Notes: generated from the letters alone by a model not told the origin. A stretch of DNA of 64,000 bases from JBBRZM01 sp963813635 (GCA_963813635.1 CAWEZO010000011.1:372001-436000), one strand, 5' to 3'; positions 54,672 to 63,744 are shown, counted from the stretch's first letter. Numbers and translations are program-made.

Positions 54672-55552
54672 GTGAGAAACACGGTCAAGACATTCGTTCT
54701 CCTGGCCGCCCTCGGCGGCCTGTTGATGGGCATCGGCTCGTTCTTCGGCACGGCGGGATTGGTCATCGGGCTCGGCATCGGGCTCGTCTTCGTCGGCGGC
54801 TCGTACTGGTTCAGCGACAAGCTGGCGGTGAAGGCCGCAGGCGCCGTGCCCGTCACACGCGAAGAGGCGCCGAAGCTCTACGCCATCGTCGACGATCTCA
54901 CGCGGCGAGCCGAGCTCCCCATGCCGAAGATCTACATCGCGCCGTCCGCGCAACCCAACGCGTTCGCCACCGGCCGCAACCCGCAGCATGCGTCGGTCGC
55001 AGTCACCCAGGGCATCTTGCAAGTGCTCGACGACGACGAGCTTCGCGGCGTCCTCGCCCACGAGCTGAGTCACGTCGGCAACCGCGACATCCTCATCGGA
55101 TCGGTCGCCGCGGCCGTCGCGATGGGCATCACGTTCGTCGCGCGTATGGCGATGTGGGGTGCGATCTTCGGCGGCGGTGGAGGCGACGACGACGACGGCA
55201 ACATCTTCGGCCTGATCGCGATGGCGATCCTGGCGCCGATCGCCGCCCTCCTGTTGCAGATGGCGCTCTCGCGGTCGCGTGAGTACCAGGCCGACGCGTC
55301 AGGCGCCGAGCTGATCGGCACGGGCGAGCCACTGGCGCGCGCGCTCGAGAAGATCGAGGCGGGCGCGAAGCGAATCCCGATGGACGTCCCTCCCGCGGAG
55401 GCGCAGGCCTACATCATCAACCCGCTCACGGGCCGCAAGGTCGCGTTCGCGCGAATCTGTTCACGACCCATCCGCCGACTGAGGAGCGCATCGCGCGCTT
55501 GCGTCACCAGCACTCACACGGCGTGCCCGATTCGGGTCGCCGCGTTCACTGA
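54672..55552 (+). CDS. htpX: Membrane zinc metalloprotease HtpX (M48 family, one frameshift)
   Basis: GTG 54672 starts MRNTVKTFVLLAALGGLLMG, two N-terminal helices. The zinc site is HExxH in GVLAHELSHVGNRDILIGSV with the third ligand Glu in SRSREYQADASGAEL. Two further helices lie between them. After NPLTGRKVAF the frame is lost near 55450. One missing base restores NLFTTHPPTEERIARLRHQ, the standard HtpX ending, stopping at TGA 55550-55552. HtpX degrades misfolded membrane proteins. A weak promoter (TTGCGT at 54609, CATACT at 54634) lies upstream. Confidence 0.9.
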
Positions 55553-55575
55553 GACCTTCCCACCCCCCAGCCCCC

Positions 55576-55609
55576 GACGACCGGTCCGCATTCGAGCGGG
55601 CCGGTCGTC
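55576..55609. terminator. Bidirectional terminator between htpX and the YajQ gene
   Basis: A 14-bp stem (GACGACCGGTCCGC, 55576-55589, with GCGGGCCGGTCGTC, 55596-55609; one G-T pair) has a six-base loop. It sits in the 97-base gap between two converging genes, where it can serve both strands. Confidence 0.75.
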
Positions 55610-55649
55610 GCGCGCGAGGCGCAAAGATCTGACCGCGCGCCCGGGCGCT

Positions 55650-56138
55650 TCAGTCGCGGAAGTTGGTGAACTGGAGCGGGATGTCGAAGTCGTGCTCCTT
55701 GACCTTCTCGATAGCCTCTTGCAATTGGTCGCGTTTCTTGGAGCTCACGCGGAGCTGGTCGCCCTGGATCTGGTGCGAGAGTCCCTTGAGCCCGAGGCCC
55801 TTCAGGAACTTCCCGATCTCCTTGGCCTTCTCGTCCTTGATGCCGACGTTGAGCGTGACGGTCTGACGGGCGGTGCCCTTGGCCGCTTCCTCGACGCTGC
55901 CGTAGTTGAGCGCCTTCAGCGACACCTTGCGCTTCACGACCTTCTCTTCGAGCACCTGGCGCAGCGCCTTGAGCCGGTCCTCGGTCGCCGAGTGCAGCTC
56001 GATGGTCTTCTCCTTGAGCTCGACGGTGCTGTCGGTGCCTTTGAAGTCGTAACGCGTCGACACTTCGCGGTGTGCTTGATCGACCGCGTTGCGGATCTCT
56101 TGCATGTCGACTTCCGACACGATGTCGAACGTTGGCAT
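55650..56138 (-). CDS. YajQ-family nucleotide-binding protein
   Basis: The product has 162 residues from ATG 56138, starting MPTFDIVSEVDMQEIRNAVD, the family N-terminus. The open frame upstream to 56213 is not conserved and overlaps the tRNA-Tyr. It contains STRYDFKGTDSTVELKEKTI, LNYGSVEEAAKGTARQTVTL and KGLGLKGLSHQIQGDQLRVSS (given in part), typical of YajQ (UPF0234). Members in Xanthomonas and Pseudomonas bind cyclic di-GMP; the role in actinobacteria is not established. Confidence 0.93.
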   Translation of the reverse strand: MPTFDIVSEVDMQEIRNAVDQAHREVSTRYDFKGTDSTVELKEKTIELHSATEDRLKALRQVLEEKVVKRKVSLKALNYGSVEEAAKGTARQTVTLNVGIKDEKAKEIGKFLKGLGLKGLSHQIQGDQLRVSSKKRDQLQEAIEKVKEHDFDIPLQFTNFRD

Positions 56139-56191
56139 GGTGTTTCCTCCCGCGGGTGAGTCGAAGGCGGCTGCTACTGTACGCAACCCCG

Positions 56192-56272
56192 GGGTCGGTT
56201 CCCGAGTGGCCAAAGGGGGCAGGCTGTAAACCTGCTGCGCAAGCTACGCTGGTTCAAATCCAGCCCGGCCCA
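56192..56272 (+). tRNA. tRNA-Tyr (GTA)
   Basis: The acceptor stem is GGGTCGG (56192-56198) with CCGGCCC (56265-56271), discriminator A. The anticodon loop CTGTAAA puts GTA at 56226-56228. It has a long class II variable arm (about 56236-56247), and the T arm GCTGG-TTCAAAT-CCAGC. No CCA is encoded. A TACTGT -10-like box lies at 56175-56180. Confidence 0.95.
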
Positions 56273-56282
56273 CTCGCTCAGG

Positions 56283-56299
56283 CCCGCCTCAGCGGCGGG
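56283..56299 (+). terminator. Probable terminator of tRNA-Tyr
   Basis: CCCGCC (56283-56288) pairs with GGCGGG (56294-56299) over a five-base loop, ten bases after the tRNA, followed by the moderately T-rich TCGTTTGCGTTTC. The remaining 186 bases before the next gene hold nothing I can name, but part of them (about 56345-56400) is less GC-rich than the surroundings. Confidence 0.6.
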
Positions 56300-56485
56300 T
56301 CGTTTGCGTTTCGGTGTGCGTCTGCGGGCCTGTCAGGTGCTCTGTGGAAGAGGCTGTTCCTGATTTGTTCCTTCGTTCGATCATCTCGTGGGTGTCAAAA
56401 GGCGACAGGCACGCGCCCGGGGAAGTAGATCGCGAACTGGTGCAGGGCTCGCTGCAAGAGCTGTGCCAGCGCTTCCTTCTCAGGG

Positions 56486-57052
56486 TCAGGTTCCGCCTGG
56501 CCCCTGTGTCGCGCCTCTTACACAGAAGATCGGACACCCTTCCGCCTGCCGTCGGTACAGCACGTGGAGCAACTGCTGGTACTCGATGTCGCGCTCGTAC
56601 GTGAAGCCGGTCTTCTCCATGACCCGCTGTGAGGCCCGGTTCGTCGGAAGCGTGAACGCGACGATCGAGGCGAGCCCGTGCCCGAATCCCAGCTCGACCG
56701 CCAACGCAGCCGCTTCGGTCGCCAACCCCTCACCCCACCTTGGCGCGATGATGCCGTAGAGGAGCTCGACCTCCTCCGTCCCGGCGATGTTGATGTGGCG
56801 CAGCCCGAGGCGGCCGACCGGTTCGCCGGTCGCGAGATCACGCAGCGCCCAGACCCCGAAGCCGTACCGGTTCCAGTGCTCGATGTCGTCGAGGAGGCGG
56901 TCGTGGATCTCCTGGTCGGTGAACTCCATCCGGATGCTCGCGATCTGCTCGGGCTCGTGGAAGAACGTACGCGACCACTGCTCGTCGGCCGCCTCCAGGC
57001 GGGTGGCAACGAGTCGCTCCGTCTCGAAGCGATCCACCGGCGCGCCGCTCAT
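56486..57052 (-). CDS. GNAT-family N-acetyltransferase (RimJ/RimL-like)
   Basis: The product has 188 residues from ATG 57052. It begins MSGAPVDRFETERLVATRLE, the usual RimJ/RimL-like opening, with GFGVWALRDLATGEPVGRLGL (given in part), VELLYGIIAPRWGEGLATEA (acetyl-CoA-binding motif A, here RWGEGLATEA) and PTNRASQRVMEKTGFTYERD, the classic NxxSxxxxxKxGF ending. The target amine is unknown. The last 20 residues (CPIFCVRGATQGPGGT) are atypical and may lie beyond a shifted stop. It overlaps the upstream GNAT gene by four bases. Confidence 0.85.
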   Translation of the reverse strand: MSGAPVDRFETERLVATRLEAADEQWSRTFFHEPEQIASIRMEFTDQEIHDRLLDDIEHWNRYGFGVWALRDLATGEPVGRLGLRHINIAGTEEVELLYGIIAPRWGEGLATEAAALAVELGFGHGLASIVAFTLPTNRASQRVMEKTGFTYERDIEYQQLLHVLYRRQAEGCPIFCVRGATQGPGGT

Positions 57053-57555
57053 CCGGCCGAGAACATCCGTTGCATCAGCACGACGTCGAGCCACTGGCCG
57101 AGCTTGCGCCCGACCTCGCGCTCCACGCCGATCGTCTCGAAGCCGCACGCGCGGTGCAGCGCGATCGACGCATCGTGCTCCCCGACGATCCGTGCGATCG
57201 CCGAGTGGAAGCCGTGCGCCGTGCCCAGCGCGACGAGCTCGTCGAGCAGGGCACGTCCGATGCCGCGTCCACGCCGGGCACGGTCGACGTATACCGAGTC
57301 TTCGACAGTCGGGGAATAGGCGGGACGCGATCGGTACGGCGACAACGAACCGAACCCGAGCACCGCGCAGTCCGCCTCGTCGACTGCGACGATGGCGGGG
57401 TGCGCACCGGCATGCATGTCGATCCACTCCACCTGCTCGTCGAGCGAGCGCGGCGTGAGGTCGAATGTGACGGTCGATTCCACGACCTCGATGTTGTAGA
57501 TCGCGCGCATGCTCTCGGCGTCGCGCCGCTCGGCATGTCGGACCGTCACGGACAT
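57049..57555 (-). CDS. GNAT-family N-acetyltransferase (phosphinothricin acetyltransferase-like)
   Basis: The product has 168 residues from ATG 57555. VRHAERRDAESMRAIYNIEV and the STVTFDLTPRSLDEQVEWID block, then SVYVDRARRGRGIGRALLDEL (motif A, RRGRGIG) and IALHRACGFETIGVEREVGR, match the Pat/Bar and methionine-sulfoximine acetyltransferase group. Many chromosomal members act on methionine sulfone or sulfoximine-like amines, so herbicide detoxification should not be assumed. It is paired with the second GNAT gene by an ATGA overlap and is divergent from the P-loop gene. Confidence 0.85.
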   Translation of the reverse strand: MSVTVRHAERRDAESMRAIYNIEVVESTVTFDLTPRSLDEQVEWIDMHAGAHPAIVAVDEADCAVLGFGSLSPYRSRPAYSPTVEDSVYVDRARRGRGIGRALLDELVALGTAHGFHSAIARIVGEHDASIALHRACGFETIGVEREVGRKLGQWLDVVLMQRMFSAG

Positions 57556-57606
57556 CAACCGCAAGCTATCGCGGCCAGTACCGCCGAACCGGCAGGAATC
57601 AACGGC

Positions 57607-58161
57607 GTGGATCTCGGTGCTCGAATCGTGATCGTCGGCTCGTCGGGTGCGGGAAAGAGCGCGCTCGCGGAGAAACTCGCGCCGATCATCGGCGGGCCGC
57701 ACGTGGAGCTCGACGCCATGCAACACGGCGCCGATTGGGCGCAGGCCACTCCCGACGAGTTGCGAGCGCGCGCCGATGCCGCGACGCGAGGTGAACGCTG
57801 GGTCGCGGATGGGAACTACTCGGCGGCACGTGCACGGCTCTGGAAGAGGGCAACCGGGCTCGTCTGGCTCGATTACTCGCGCTCCGTCGTGATGCGTCGC
57901 GTCATCGCACGATCCGTCCACCACGCGCTGCTGCGGGTGGAGCTGTGGAACGGGAATCGCGAGGACTGGCGCCGATGGAACGACCCCGAGCACCCGATCC
58001 GCTGGGCGTGGAGCACACACGCGCATCTGCGTGCCGAATATGAGGGAGCGGTTCGCGATCGAGCCGGCGTGCCGCCGGTCGTTGCACGACTGCGATCGCC
58101 TCGAGGAGCGCACGACCTCGTCACTGCTCTCCGACGGCGAAGCGCGTCACCAAGGGGATGA
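57607..58161 (+). CDS. P-loop nucleotide kinase-like protein (adenylate kinase/FlaR-like)
   Basis: The product has 184 residues from GTG 57607. The Walker A motif is RIVIVGSSGAGKSALAEKLA (residues 6-25), followed by HVELDAMQHGADWAQATPDE with the acidic residue after the first strand, and RWVADGNYSAARARLWKRATG containing the DGNY motif typical of these small predicted kinases. LVWLDYSRSVVMRRVIARSV is the Walker B-like region, and ARLRSPRGAHDL a C-terminal lid signature. The substrate is unknown. Confidence 0.78.
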   Translation: MDLGARIVIVGSSGAGKSALAEKLAPIIGGPHVELDAMQHGADWAQATPDELRARADAATRGERWVADGNYSAARARLWKRATGLVWLDYSRSVVMRRVIARSVHHALLRVELWNGNREDWRRWNDPEHPIRWAWSTHAHLRAEYEGAVRDRAGVPPVVARLRSPRGAHDLVTALRRRSASPRG

Positions 58162-58175
58162 TCGCGGCTCGTTGC

Positions 58176-58181
58176 TATCCT
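58176..58181 (+). promoter_or_regulatory. Candidate -10 box before tRNA-Thr
   Basis: TATCCT lies 11 bases before the tRNA-Thr gene, matching the -10 boxes proposed for rex and the BldC-like gene. No good -35 box sits at the normal distance. Transcription from here could run through tRNA-Met into tuf. Confidence 0.4.
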
Positions 58182-58191
58182 TGCTCGGTTC

Positions 58192-58264
<73 letters not shown>

Positions 58265-58293
58265 CGGCGCGTGGTCAGTGCCACGCCCCACCT

Positions 58294-58367
58294 GGCGGGG
58301 TAGCTCAGGTGGTCAGAGCACACGGCTCATAATCGTGGTGTCGCGGGTTCGAGTCCCGCCCCCGCTA
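58294..58367 (+). tRNA. tRNA-Met (CAT, elongator)
   Basis: The acceptor is GGCGGGG (58294-58300) with CCCCGCT (58360-58366), discriminator A. The anticodon loop CTCATAA puts CAT at 58328-58330, in the stem CACGG/TCGTG. The T arm is GCGGG-TTCGAGT-CCCGC. The acceptor's closing G-T pair and sequence resemble actinobacterial elongator tRNA-Met, and the three G-C pairs of an initiator anticodon stem are absent. Confidence 0.92.
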
Positions 58368-58430
58368 CTCGGAGAAGAACGCGAGTGCCGCGCCGGCCCT
58401 CGCACCGCACGCACAGGAGAGACGAACCTC

Positions 58431-59619
<1,189 letters not shown>

Positions 59620-59634
59620 CGAAGGGCGCGTGAG

Positions 59635-59796
59635 ATGGCGAGTGACAAACGGGTGCAGGTGACGCTCGCCTGCGAGGTCTGCAAGCGACGCAACTACATC
59701 ACGATGAAGAACAAGAACAACAACCGCGAGCGGATCGAGATGAAGAAGTACTGCCGCTTCGACCGCAAGCACACGCTCCACAAGGAGACCCGCTAG
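59635..59796 (+). CDS. rpmG: 50S ribosomal protein L33
   Basis: This 53-residue protein starts at ATG 59635, 15 bases after tuf. VQVTLACEVCKRRNYITMKN and MKKYCRFDRKHTLHKETR are the L33 hallmarks. Of the possible zinc ligands it keeps the CxxC pair near residue 13 but only one Cys (KKYC) in the second half. This places it between the zinc-binding and zinc-free forms. Confidence 0.93.
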   Translation: MASDKRVQVTLACEVCKRRNYITMKNKNNNRERIEMKKYCRFDRKHTLHKETR

Positions 59797-59843
59797 TGCT
59801 CGTTCTGCGCTCCGCGTAACCCTCGGCCGGCGGGAGGAGTCGG

Positions 59844-60437
59844 ATGACCACGGATGACTTGCCGCTGGTCGAGGGCGAAGTCGAACGCCTCGTTGCCGCT
59901 GCACGTGACGGCGACCGCGCTGCGTTCGACGAGTTGGTGCGATGCACGTACGTCGACACCTACACCCTCGCTCTCCGGCTCACCGCCAACGAGGAAGATG
60001 CAAGCGACGTGGTGCAGGAGGCGTACCTACGAGCCTGGAAGGGCATCGGGCGCTTTCGCGGCGACGCGCAGTTCTCGACGTGGCTGTACCGAATCACGGC
60101 GAACGCGTCGTACACGCTGGTGCAGAAGCGTCGCCGCCACCGCGTTCAGCCGCTCGAGCTGATGCACGAGCCCGTCGACACGCGACCGGAGGCTCAGCCG
60201 GAGTCGGCGGCCGAGTCGGCCGTGGTGCTCGGGCAGCTCTCCGACGCGCTCGCGACGTTGCCGCCGAAGCTCCGGGCGGTCGTGGTGTCGAAGGATGTGT
60301 ACGGGCTCTCGCACGACGACATCGCCGAGGAGCTCGGCATCTCGGTGAGCGCGGCCAAGGTTCGGCTGCACCGGGGCCGGAAGAAGCTTCGCGAAGCGTT
60401 GTTCGACGAGCAGGGGAGGTCGGAGCATGCGGTGTGA
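59844..60437 (+). CDS. ECF-family RNA polymerase sigma factor
   Basis: The product has 197 residues from ATG 59844, with GGAGGAG just upstream. Region 2 is AAFDELVRCTYVDTYTLALR through EDASDVVQEAYLRAWKGIGRF (given in part). After a linker rich in Glu/Ala, region 4 is DALATLPPKLRAVVVSKDVY with the helix-turn-helix LSHDDIAEELGISVSAAKVRL (given in part). It overlaps the next gene, an anti-sigma factor, by 11 bases, the standard arrangement. Which genes it controls is unknown; no promoter with an AAC-type -35 motif stands out in front of it. Confidence 0.92.
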   Translation: MTTDDLPLVEGEVERLVAAARDGDRAAFDELVRCTYVDTYTLALRLTANEEDASDVVQEAYLRAWKGIGRFRGDAQFSTWLYRITANASYTLVQKRRRHRVQPLELMHEPVDTRPEAQPESAAESAVVLGQLSDALATLPPKLRAVVVSKDVYGLSHDDIAEELGISVSAAKVRLHRGRKKLREALFDEQGRSEHAV

Positions 60438-60792
60438 GGACGTCACGCGTGTGTTGCCCGAGACGGTCGATGGCAGTGTGCCCGTCGATCTCCGCGTGCA
60501 GCGCCACATCGAGTCGTGCCTACGGTGCCAGGCTGAAGTCACACGGTACCGCCGGATGTTCCGCGGCCTTCACGATCTGCGCGGCCAATATGTCGAACCG
60601 CCGCCCGGTTTGCTCGCCGAGACGTTGGCCGCGCTCGACGAGATGGAGGAGCGGCGCGCCGTTCGTTCGCTGCTCTCCGGTCGCCGGCTTGCCGCGTACG
60701 GAGGCGCCGCGATGGCGGCGGGTGCCGCCGCCACCACGGTGGTGCTGATCGCCCGTTCCCGGCGACGTTCTGCGCTCCGGCTCGCCTCCTAG
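60427..60792 (+). CDS. Zinc-finger (ZAS-type) membrane anti-sigma factor
   Basis: The product has 121 residues from ATG 60427. The anti-sigma zinc motif H-x3-C-x2-C is present as HIESCLRC near residue 29, preceded by a Cys at position 3 that could be the fourth ligand. A helical linker follows. One hydrophobic segment (AAYGGAAMAAGAAATTVVLIA, given as seen near residue 90) may anchor it in the membrane before an Arg-rich end. By analogy with other ZAS proteins it would sequester the upstream sigma factor until an oxidative or envelope signal releases it. Confidence 0.82.
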   Translation: MRCEDVTRVLPETVDGSVPVDLRVQRHIESCLRCQAEVTRYRRMFRGLHDLRGQYVEPPPGLLAETLAALDEMEERRAVRSLLSGRRLAAYGGAAMAAGAAATTVVLIARSRRRSALRLAS

Positions 60793-60826
60793 TCGGGCGG
60801 GAAGGCGGGCCGCCGAAAGGCGCTGC

Positions 60827-60832
60827 TATCGT
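60827..60832 (+). promoter_or_regulatory. Candidate -10 box before tRNA-Trp
   Basis: TATCGT lies 28 bases before tRNA-Trp, in the 67-base gap after the anti-sigma gene. No clear -35 box is visible at the usual distance, so this call is weak. Confidence 0.3.
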
Positions 60833-60859
60833 TGGCGTTCCCGGCCCCCGCGCGCCCGG

Positions 60860-60933
60860 AGGGCAGTAGCTCAATTTGGCAGAGCTCCGGTCTCCAAAAC
60901 CGGCGGTTGGGGGTTCGAGTCCCTCCTGCCCTG
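60860..60933 (+). tRNA. tRNA-Trp (CCA)
   Basis: The acceptor is AGGGCAG (60860-60866) with CTGCCCT (60926-60932), discriminator G. The anticodon arm CCGGT-CTCCAAA-ACCGG puts CCA at 60894-60896, and the T arm is GGGGG-TTCGAGT-CCCTC with one G-T pair. Its position just before secE is conserved in many bacteria. Confidence 0.96.
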
Positions 60934-60990
60934 CAGACAAGCCAACGCGACAGGCAAACGGCCCATCACCGAGAGGCACAAGGCCAGCAC

Positions 60991-61272
60991 GTGAACCGGC
61001 AGACCAAGCGCATGATGCAGAAGCAGGGCACCGACAAGCCCCGCGCGCCCGAACGTCGACCGGCGGCGCAACAGCAAGTCGCCCGCGATCGCACGTCTCC
61101 GGCGGCATACCTCGGCGAGGTGCGGGGCGAGATGCGCAAGGTCGCCTGGCCGACCAAGCAAGAAGTGATCAATTCCACGATCATCGTGCTCATCGCCGTC
61201 ATCTTCATGACGACCCTCATCTTCGGCTACGACTACGTGTCGTCGAAGTTCGTCCTCTTCCTCTTCGACTGA
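60991..61272 (+). CDS. secE: Preprotein translocase subunit SecE
   Basis: The product has 93 residues from GTG 60991. A basic N-terminal extension of about 40 residues precedes the conserved amphipathic helix AAYLGEVRGEMRKVAWPTKQEV (given in part) and one transmembrane helix (TIIVLIAVIFMTTLIFGYDY). This is the short single-helix SecE typical of actinobacteria. A start at ATG 61012 is possible but gives a shorter extension. nusG follows seven bases later. Confidence 0.92.
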   Translation: MNRQTKRMMQKQGTDKPRAPERRPAAQQQVARDRTSPAAYLGEVRGEMRKVAWPTKQEVINSTIIVLIAVIFMTTLIFGYDYVSSKFVLFLFD

Positions 61273-61279
61273 CGCATCC

Positions 61280-62342
61280 ATGACACTCGACGACATCCCC
61301 ACCGACGATCCCGACGCGAGCGAGCGTCGCGAGGCCGCGCCCAAGCCCGGGGCACCCCACGCCGAGGCGGCTGTCGACTCGGCGGTCGCGCTCGAAGCGG
61401 TGGCGATCGAGACCGATGCCGAAGCCGAGGCGGCTGCCGAGGCCGCGGTCGCGCTCGAGGCCGTGGCGATCGAGACCGAGGCCGAAGCCGTTGTGGCCGC
61501 GACCGATGCGCTCGAAGCCGACGCCGCCGGCAACGCCGCCGAAGCCGACGCCGACCTCGAGCGTGCGGTTGCCCTCGACGCCGAAGCCAACGCGCTCGAT
61601 CTCGAGGCCGGGCTCCTGGCGGAGGAGGCGGTCGAGCTGGCAGTCGAAGCGGTCGTCATCGAGGAGACAGCCGAGGTCGTGGCCGAATCAGCGATCATCG
61701 AGGAGGCAGCAGCCGAGCTCGACGAATCAGCCGAGCTCGTCGACCTTGTCGAAGCCGAAGGCGAGCAACCCGCTGCTCCGGCCGAGCCGAGCCCGTTCGA
61801 CCGGCCCGGGCAGTGGTACGTCGTGCACACCTACGCCGGCTACGAGAACAAGGTGAAGCAGAACCTCGCCAGCCGCGTGCGCTCGATGAATGTCGAGGAG
61901 CGCATCTTCGAGGTCGTGATCCCGATGGAAGACGTCATCGAGTTCAAGGGCGGCTCCCGCCGCGTGGTGCAGAAGAAGGTCTTCCCCGGGTACCTGCTCG
62001 TGCGCATGGACCTCGATGACGACTCCTGGTACGTCGTGCGCAACACTCCCGGGGTCACGGGCTTCGTCGGCAGTGGCGCCAAGCCCACGCCGCTCGCCCG
62101 CAAAGAGGTCGAAGACATCCTCGGGGTCGAGAAGCTCGAAGGGCGCGCCGGAGAAGAAGGCGCGCCCGCGCATCGAGTTCGAGACCGGGGAGCAGGTGCG
62201 GGTGGTCGCGGGGCCATTTGCCGACTTCAACGGCGCGATCAGCGAGATCGACGTCGACCGCTCGAAGCTCAAGGTGCTGGTCAACATCTTCGGCCGCGAA
62301 ACCCCGGTCGAGCTCGAGTTCGGCCAAGTCGCGAAGCTCTAG
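61280..62342 (+). CDS. nusG: Transcription antitermination factor NusG with long acidic N-terminal extension (one frameshift)
   Basis: ATG 61280 starts about 173 residues made almost entirely of Ala, Glu, Asp, Val and Ile with an imperfect repeat (AVALEAVAIETDAEA and AVALEAVAIETEAEA). The NGN domain then begins at GQWYVVHTYAGYENKVKQNL and includes KKVFPGYLLVRMDLDDDSWY and VRNTPGVTGFVG. One extra base near 62143 breaks the frame. The KOW domain (FETGEQVRVVAGPFADFNG) ends at 62342. NusG binds RNA polymerase and couples it to Rho or the ribosome. Actinobacterial NusG often has an acidic extension, but this one is long and repetitive. Confidence 0.93.
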
Positions 62343-62351
62343 GAAGAGAAG

Positions 62352-62780
62352 ATGGCAAAGAAGAAGCTCGCTGCAGTCGTGAAGATCCAGATTCCCGCGG
62401 GGCAGGCCACGCCGGCGCCGCCGGTCGGTACCGCGCTGGGCCCGCACGGGATCAACATCATGGACTTCTGCAAGTCCTACAACGCCGCGACGGAATCGCA
62501 GCGGGGGATGGTCATCCCGGCCGAGATCTCGATCTTCGAGGACCGGTCGTTCACGTTCGTGACCAAGACGCCGCCGGCCGCGTTCCTCCTGCGCCAGGCC
62601 GCCGGCATCGAGAAGGGCGCGCAGAACGTCCGCACCGAGGTGGCGGGGACCGTGACGCGGGCGCAGGTGCGCCAGATCGCCGAGACCAAGATGCCCGACC
62701 TCAACGCAATCGACCTGAAGGGCGCGATGCTCCAGGTCGAGGGCACCGCTCGTTCCATGGGAATCAAGGTCGACGGCTGA
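62352..62780 (+). CDS. rplK: 50S ribosomal protein L11
   Basis: This intact 142-residue protein starts at ATG 62352, nine bases after nusG. AVVKIQIPAGQATPAPPVGT and LGPHGINIMDFCKSYNAATE form the N-terminal domain, and DLNAIDLKGAMLQVEGTARSMG (given in part) the rRNA-binding end. It forms the GTPase-associated stalk base of the ribosome. Confidence 0.97.
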   Translation: MAKKKLAAVVKIQIPAGQATPAPPVGTALGPHGINIMDFCKSYNAATESQRGMVIPAEISIFEDRSFTFVTKTPPAAFLLRQAAGIEKGAQNVRTEVAGTVTRAQVRQIAETKMPDLNAIDLKGAMLQVEGTARSMGIKVDG

Positions 62781-62861
62781 GTCGTTTTCTGCATCCCCCC
62801 GGCCGATGACCTCGCGGCCGGACCCGGACACACCCGAGGGAGCTCACAGAAGGAGCGAACG

Positions 62862-63581
62862 GTGGCACAGGGCAAGAAGTACGTCGACGCAACCCGCAAC
62901 TACGAACGCGAGCACCTCCACACACCGGTCGAGGCGCTCGATCTCGTGAAGACGCTGTCGAGCCGGAAGTTCGACGAGACCGTCGAGGTCGCGTTCCGCC
63001 TGGGGATCGATCCCCGCAAGGCCGAGCAGATGCTCCGCGGCACGGTGTCGCTGCCGCACGGCACGGGCAAGTCCGTGCGGGTCGCCGTGTTCGCCGCGGG
63101 CGAGCCGGCCCGCGAGGCCGAGGAGGCCGGCGCGGATGTTGTCGGTTCCGACGACCTCGTGAAGCGAATTGAAGGCGGCTTCATGGATTTCGACGTTGCC
63201 ATCGCCACGCCCGATCTCATGGCCCAGGTCGGCAAGCTCGGCCGCACGCTGGGGCCACGCGGTCTCATGCCCAACCCGAAGACCGGCACGGTGACCACCG
63301 ACGTGGGCAAGACCGTGGCCGAGTTCAAGGCGGGCAAGGTCGAGTACCGCACCGACAAGAGCGGCAACGTGCACGTGCCGATCGGCAAGGTGAGCTTCGA
63401 GCGCGACGCTTTGGTCAGCAATTACCTGGCGGTGCTCGACGAGATCATGCGGGCGAAGCCGGCGGCCGCCAAGGGCAAGTACGTGAAGAGCGCGAGCACG
63501 TCGTCGACGATGGGCCCGGGTGTACGGATCGATCCCGCACACATGCGCGACACAGATGTGGTCGAAGCAGCCGGCGCGTAG
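62862..63581 (+). CDS. rplA: 50S ribosomal protein L1
   Basis: This intact 239-residue protein starts at GTG 62862 with AGAAGGAG upstream. Conserved parts are FDETVEVAFRLGIDPRKAEQ, the RNA-binding loop GKLGRTLGPRGLMPNPKTGT and KVEYRTDKSGNVHVPIGKVS (given in part). In other bacteria L1 represses its own operon by binding mRNA. The 81-base gap before it holds a hairpin (CCGGCC 62799-62804 with GGCCGG 62816-62821) that could be such a site, by inference. Confidence 0.97.
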   Translation: MAQGKKYVDATRNYEREHLHTPVEALDLVKTLSSRKFDETVEVAFRLGIDPRKAEQMLRGTVSLPHGTGKSVRVAVFAAGEPAREAEEAGADVVGSDDLVKRIEGGFMDFDVAIATPDLMAQVGKLGRTLGPRGLMPNPKTGTVTTDVGKTVAEFKAGKVEYRTDKSGNVHVPIGKVSFERDALVSNYLAVLDEIMRAKPAAAKGKYVKSASTSSTMGPGVRIDPAHMRDTDVVEAAGA

Positions 63582-63744
63582 TACTTTTCACTGACAAGCA
63601 ATCCCGCCCCAGACCTCCGGTCTCTTTGAGGCAATGGGCCGACCGCACGGTAGGCCCGCCGGACGAGGCGACCTCTCGGCCGACCTGTCGGTGCACGAGA
63701 CGTCCTTCGAGTGGGCGTCTCGTTTCGTCGTTTCAGGGAGCGTC
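63582..63744 (+). promoter_or_regulatory. Probable L10 leader (autoregulatory 5' region of rplJ)
   Basis: A 163-base non-coding stretch separates rplA and rplJ, where an L10-L12-binding leader RNA is usual. Its last part is a strong hairpin: ACGAGACGTCC (63695-63705) with GGGCGTCTCGT (63713-63723), one G-T pair, followed by TTCGTCGTTTC, which looks like an attenuating terminator. Upstream, several GC-rich segments could form the kink-turn core, but I cannot match the consensus base by base. Confidence 0.5.

Noticed and set aside
57049..57555. Phosphinothricin resistance gene
   Set aside because: The similarity is at family level only. Chromosomal members act on other amines, and nothing here indicates selection for resistance.
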